From Anseranas semipalmata (Eukaryota; Chordata; Aves; Anseriformes; Anseranatidae): a DNA stretch of 64,000 bases. Every line of letters starts with the position of its first letter. The first letter of the stretch is position 1. Location of the stretch: assembly GCA_013399115.1 (NCBI GenBank), contig VXAA01006441.1:62001-126000 (forward strand), written 5' to 3'. The notes under the pieces are model-generated. The model did no database searches. It was given only the letters and a program-made list of their open reading frames with translations, and was not told where the DNA came from. Positions 59,580 to 64,000 of the stretch are shown here, one piece after another. The position numbers and the translations under genes are program-made.

Positions 59580-61217
59580 TATATAATGAATGGAAGAACT
59601 TAAGCAAAACACTTCTGCCCAAGAAGGCAGAAGCGATTTTTCAATAGCTCACTTTTCAGGTTTTCACCGGGCTTCAGCTGCTTTTTGAATAATGAAGTAG
59701 ATGAACAAATGAAATACATATGCTTAAACCACGATCCTAATTGAAACACATTATGGTTGAACAGGGCATGTTCTACACAGGCAGAGATCAGTGCGATAAA
59801 GCAAGGAACAAGATGGAATAGTGCTTCAGAAGTGTTTAAAAGCTCTTTCCATTTGGCAGGAGTGGCTCACATTTGCAAAACATTTATTCAAGTCTTAGTT
59901 GAAAATAAATCCTTGAATGTAGCTATGCTATTGAGAGGTTGCAAAGTGGCAGTGGCCTCTTTAATCATTGTCCCATTCAAGCCCTAATCAGTGCAGCCTA
60001 TGCAGGAATGAGCGGTTGGAGCAGAGAATTCACCTCCTCAGCAGTGTGAGGTTGGATGTGTCTCTTCTTTCTAATTAGAAGCTCTATTCAAATGTTAATC
60101 AGCAACACCATGATTAAGGAGGATTAAAGAGAACACTTGGACTTTGCTTCACTGATGTGGCTAAAGAGGTTTTTCCTTTCTTGCAGCAAATAAGGATGTT
60201 CTGATGGAAGTCAGTTTGTTTTCTAAGTCTTGCTTGACTTCACCTCAGCAGCGAGGATGTCACCTCCTCCATGATGCTGCAGTGACGGAGGGCAGTTGTT
60301 TTACATCCAAGGCTTTCTGCCTTTTGTAAACCTTCTGAGCCACTGGCCCTTGGTTTACATTGCTGGTCTGCTGAGGTAGTGATGGGCAACTCAGCCACTG
60401 CAGTCAAGAGGAGCTTAGGAAATACTGAAGATAAGAATGGGCTGGGAGAAGGTGACAGTTACAACGCTCTCTGCTCCCCCAGTATTGGCTTCGGGATCTC
60501 TCCTCAGTTATTCCAGTGCTTTAACTATTCCCTTTCATACCATCCCTTCTCTGCCTATGGGCTCCTGAACGGTCCTGCTCAGATTTTTCTTTAGAGAAAG
60601 GAAGAAAGTCACTGAAGGGGTGAGAAAAAATTAAATGAATCTGAGCTGAATATGAGAAGTCACGGAAGGAATATTCTTATAACTGATAAGCAGGGACCTA
60701 ACCTGGCAATTGGAAGGGACAAAACTACTGGTGATTATATTGGGATGACTCCAGGACAGACAGAACAAAGATGGACTACAGACCCAATGGGCACTTTGAC
60801 TTCCGTAATTTCTCTGCTCTCCCTTACTCAAAGGGAAAAGCTGCTATTTAACCGGAGATGTCTTTCTCCAATATCCTCTCCAAGGTGCCTCCATCACATG
60901 CCGTGTCCTGCTCAGTGATGCCATGTCATTCCCAGTGCCTTCCCATGCCCCACAATTAGAGAAACAAAAAGCACTCTTGTGTTTCTTCCGAGATGAGCTC
61001 AGCTGGCATAAAATGAAACCATTTGTCTAATGGTCTAATATTTGGAAAAAATCCCTTCAAAGAGACTGTACAGGAACTTGCGAGTCCTCCAAATACATGA
61101 AGTGATTTAATTGAAGCTGACAATTTAAACAGAAGTTTTAGTGGATAGTGACCTCATTGAAAATCTGTATTTTACCATTACAAAAAAGTTAGCAGCAGGT
61201 AAGCCATTGTAGTTTTC

Positions 61218-61251
61218 TTTTTTTTTTTTTTTCTCCAAAAAAAAAAAAAAA
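61218..61251. repeat. T15-CTCC-A15 inverted homopolymer
   Basis: Fifteen T, a four-base CTCC spacer and fifteen A give a perfect palindrome capable of forming a hairpin or cruciform. Confidence 0.95.
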
Positions 61252-61667
61252 GCTCCGCTCCCAAAACAGATGCGAATATAACCCAAATCCCAACATGCAA
61301 ATATTCCTCTGTGAACTCTGGTGCCAGGGTGCACTCCCTTCATTTGCGTCTTTCAAAAAACAGAAATCAAAGCAATCAGCTTGTTTCTGGTGGAGAATTT
61401 GGATGCTACCTCCTGCATCAATGCGTAATCCTCAGCACAGTGATCATTAAGCTGTGATGATTCATGACTGGCTTCTCCAGCTGAGACACAGGACAGGTTC
61501 AGCCCTGATTTGCCCTCACTGTCTGGAGGCATTTAGCTCTAGGGGTGACAGCACACATTGCTGTGGGTATTTTGGGGCTGACTGTGCTCTGCAAAGTTAA
61601 GTGTTGACTTCAGCTGAGTTTCTGACAGTACAAAACTAGCACAGACAAACAGGGATTCAACCCTGCA

Positions 61668-61683
61668 CTATATATTATATATA
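61668..61683. repeat. AT palindrome
   Basis: The stretch tatatattatatataa is almost self-complementary and lies in otherwise unique intergenic sequence. Confidence 0.8.
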
Positions 61684-64000
61684 ATTGCTTGGGGCAAAAA
61701 ACTACCAGTGTCTTTAATTCTTCTTGGTACTATACAGGGGGAAAAAAACTGGTGGCAATAATAGGCTGTGTGCTTTCAGAGTACTTCCAGACTGGATTCA
61801 TTCTTAGAGTCAGCTAAAGGTTAGCACAGAGTTGTCAGGGACTTCTGAAAATTAGGGGTTTTCAAAGCATACAATTCCCATGTTGAGATGCTGTTGGCAG
61901 TCAATATCCAGGTTGAAGCTTCAAATATCAGCTGGGCCTTCAGCATACCTTTATGTCATACTAATAGACATTCACATTTCAGCCACCACCACTCAGAATA
62001 ATGCCTTTATGAGCTGGAGGCCTGTTCTATCTAATGGAGAGAGACCGTAATCTTGGGAGGCATAGCTAAGCTGGGTTTGATGTATCCAGCATGGATAACA
62101 ATGATAGTGGAGGTCTGATGGAACAGACAGCTGTATGAACTATACAGGTTCATGGTCTGCTAACCCATGGCAACATCCACATCACTCCACTGTCACTGCT
62201 ACTGGTACCTGCACAAGGTAAATTGAGTGTGGCTAGATCAACCTACCAATGTGCCGCTTAGACAGCGGTATATCTGCACAGGAAAATCAGGGATGAACTG
62301 TAACTGTAACCAAGTGTCAGAGGAAGGTGACCAGAAAGCAATTATTCACCATTCTCATAGCAGAAGAATGAAGGCTCATCAAATGAAATCCTTAAGTTGC
62401 AGAATTAAGCAGACAAAGATGAGCTCTTTTGCACATATTTAAACCGAGGAACATACAGGATGACATGGAAGCCAAAAATATTCATGGTCAGAAAAAGAAA
62501 ACCAAAACATCAAAAGCTGTGAAAAAGAAAGATGTAAATATTGGCTAAAATGTGCATACACTAATACTGCTTAAAGGTGGAAGGACACACCAGAGGAAAC
62601 GCCTCTATACATTTCCTGTGTTCTTATACCAAAAGCTTCTGCTGCTGATCGCTGTTAGAGACAGAACTTGGAGCACAGTGGGTGTTTGGTTTGGCTGAGT
62701 ACAACCATTCTTACATCCTTATAAAAGTGTTCTGTTCATGGGGTGCCCTTTCTAGGAAATTTCAGGATCTCTGGATAGCATTTTAACAAATATTGGATAC
62801 TATCAGATACTCCAATATGTTTTAACTGAGGCTGGACAAGGACTGTCCTGTTGGCCGATTGTCATTAATCCCGAGTCCCTCCACAGCCTAATGAATTACC
62901 ATGACTCCTAAAGGTCATTTCCTAGCACCCAAGTAGTTCCCAGGACAGACAAGCCCCACATTAGCAATGCCATCCACTGTTGACACAGTCAGGACAGTGT
63001 TGTGCTTTTCTCCTCATACTCTGTGCCGCAGTTCCTCCATCCCTCAGAGTGTGCCAGCAGACTGAGAGGAGCCTGTCTCAGCCTCCCAGCTGCCCAGGTC
63101 CCCAACATTTTACTGCTGTCACTGTGGCCATGCCCACATGGCGTAATTCAGTGCTCTGCAGAGCTGTATCAGCCAGCTTGGAGTCAGGCAGCATCTGCAC
63201 TATTGGCATCCGAGCTGCATTCACATGGAACTCCTTTAAAATTAACGTATATTATTTCTCACTCACAGGGCTACTTTGGCATCTCTTGCACCTTTGCACC
63301 ATGGAGATATACCTTTGCTTAACTTTAAGCACACAGTGATGAGGTCTAACGTCCCCTTTGCTTATCGCTGAACCTATAAGGACTAAAGACTGCAAAGAAC
63401 AGCCAGGCTGTGCCATCCTGACACATCTTGCTGCGCTCCCCCCCAGCCTCGGGGAAGTGAGGAGGAAATCTGGCAGGATTAACAGCGTGCCAGAAGCACA
63501 GACTTACACCTTCAGCTGTTAGCACAGCACCATCAGGCTCAGGGGTGAAGCTTAGCAGGACAAGCAGCATGTCCCTCGTGGTTTCTGCATGCAGAACCAC
63601 CTCGCCAGCGGCCTGTGAGAGCCTGCCTGGAGCTGCACAGGTCCTAGGTGGCCCAGCAGATATTTCTAGCTGCATCAGAAACCCATGCACAGAGACATTT
63701 TGTCTGTTGCATGGGTGAGTCACATCTTGGGGCAGCCTCAGGTTTCTCGTTCCCATTCACTGGGGCATTGTCCTTTCAAGAGCTCAACCTCCTGTGGGCA
63801 AGGGTGAAATGCTCTCACTAACAAGCTGGCTCCTCACAGCTAGGCTGAGACCAGCTGGTGCTATCCAACTAGGGGCATCCAGTGGGTACAATGCACCAGC
63901 ACTGTCCTCGACAACTTAGGAGAAAGGCTGAGGAAGGATGAATTCCCTGTCTCCACACCTTCCACCTAACAAAAATGTGGCTTTGCATCAGACCTCATCT

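Larger units (their letters stand above)
45126..64000. other. Upstream intergenic sequence, no gene recognised
   Basis: No exon of a known protein was recognised on either strand. In human the next gene upstream is SLCO3A1; none of its coding sequence is visible, so it would lie beyond the window. The longest frame here is 150 codons on the plus strand at 50094-50546, without known domains. The interval is less GC-rich than the gene, with simple repeats, one old interspersed repeat and ATTA-rich blocks. Confidence 0.6.

Noticed and set aside
1..64000. Novel defence, toxin, viral or other undescribed system
   Set aside because: Nothing in either strand supports one. The window is explained by one vertebrate gene and its flanks.

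Overview
The window is vertebrate nuclear DNA, most likely from a bird; another sauropsid such as a crocodilian or turtle cannot be excluded. It holds long stretches of non-coding sequence, split exons with GT-AG introns, a CpG island, homopolymer runs and degraded interspersed repeats. No bacterial-type genes, operons, CRISPR arrays or viral genes were seen. The compactness of the one gene and the low density of recognisable repeats are what favour a bird; this is inference.

One gene can be identified with confidence: ST8SIA2 (STX, alpha-2,8-polysialyltransferase 2) on the minus strand. Five coding exons were placed by reading frame, splice sites and protein similarity: exon 2 (31075-31137), exon 3 (29020-29148), exon 4 (28292-28549), exon 5 (25879-26172) and exon 6 (17064-17349). 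They total 1030 coding bases. If exon 1 supplies 98 coding bases, as expected for the family, the protein is 375 residues, the length of the human enzyme. Exon 1 (signal anchor) is not readable. It probably lies in the run of 391 Ns at 44420-44810, inside a CpG island. All five splice junctions are phase 2.

Layout from low to high coordinate: 1 to about 14960 is the downstream flank with no recognised gene and several MIR-like SINE relics. About 14964-17063 is the probable 3' UTR. From 17064 to 31137 lie exons 6 to 2 with introns of 8529, 2119, 470 and 1926 bases. From 31138 to about 44419 is intron 1, with SINE relics, a CR1-like fragment, a second CpG-rich block at 41.3-41.6 kb and a small GC-rich minisatellite against the gap. 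From 44811 to about 45125 is the promoter side of the CpG island. From 45126 to 64000 is upstream intergenic sequence with simple repeats, an old interspersed repeat and an ATTA-rich block that looks like a conserved non-coding element.

The encoded enzyme would act in the Golgi, adding polysialic acid to N-glycans, chiefly on NCAM1, during neural development. I saw no previously undescribed system. The points most worth following up are the hidden first exon and promoter, the strand skew that flips across the gap, a possible divergent transcript, and several candidate regulatory blocks.
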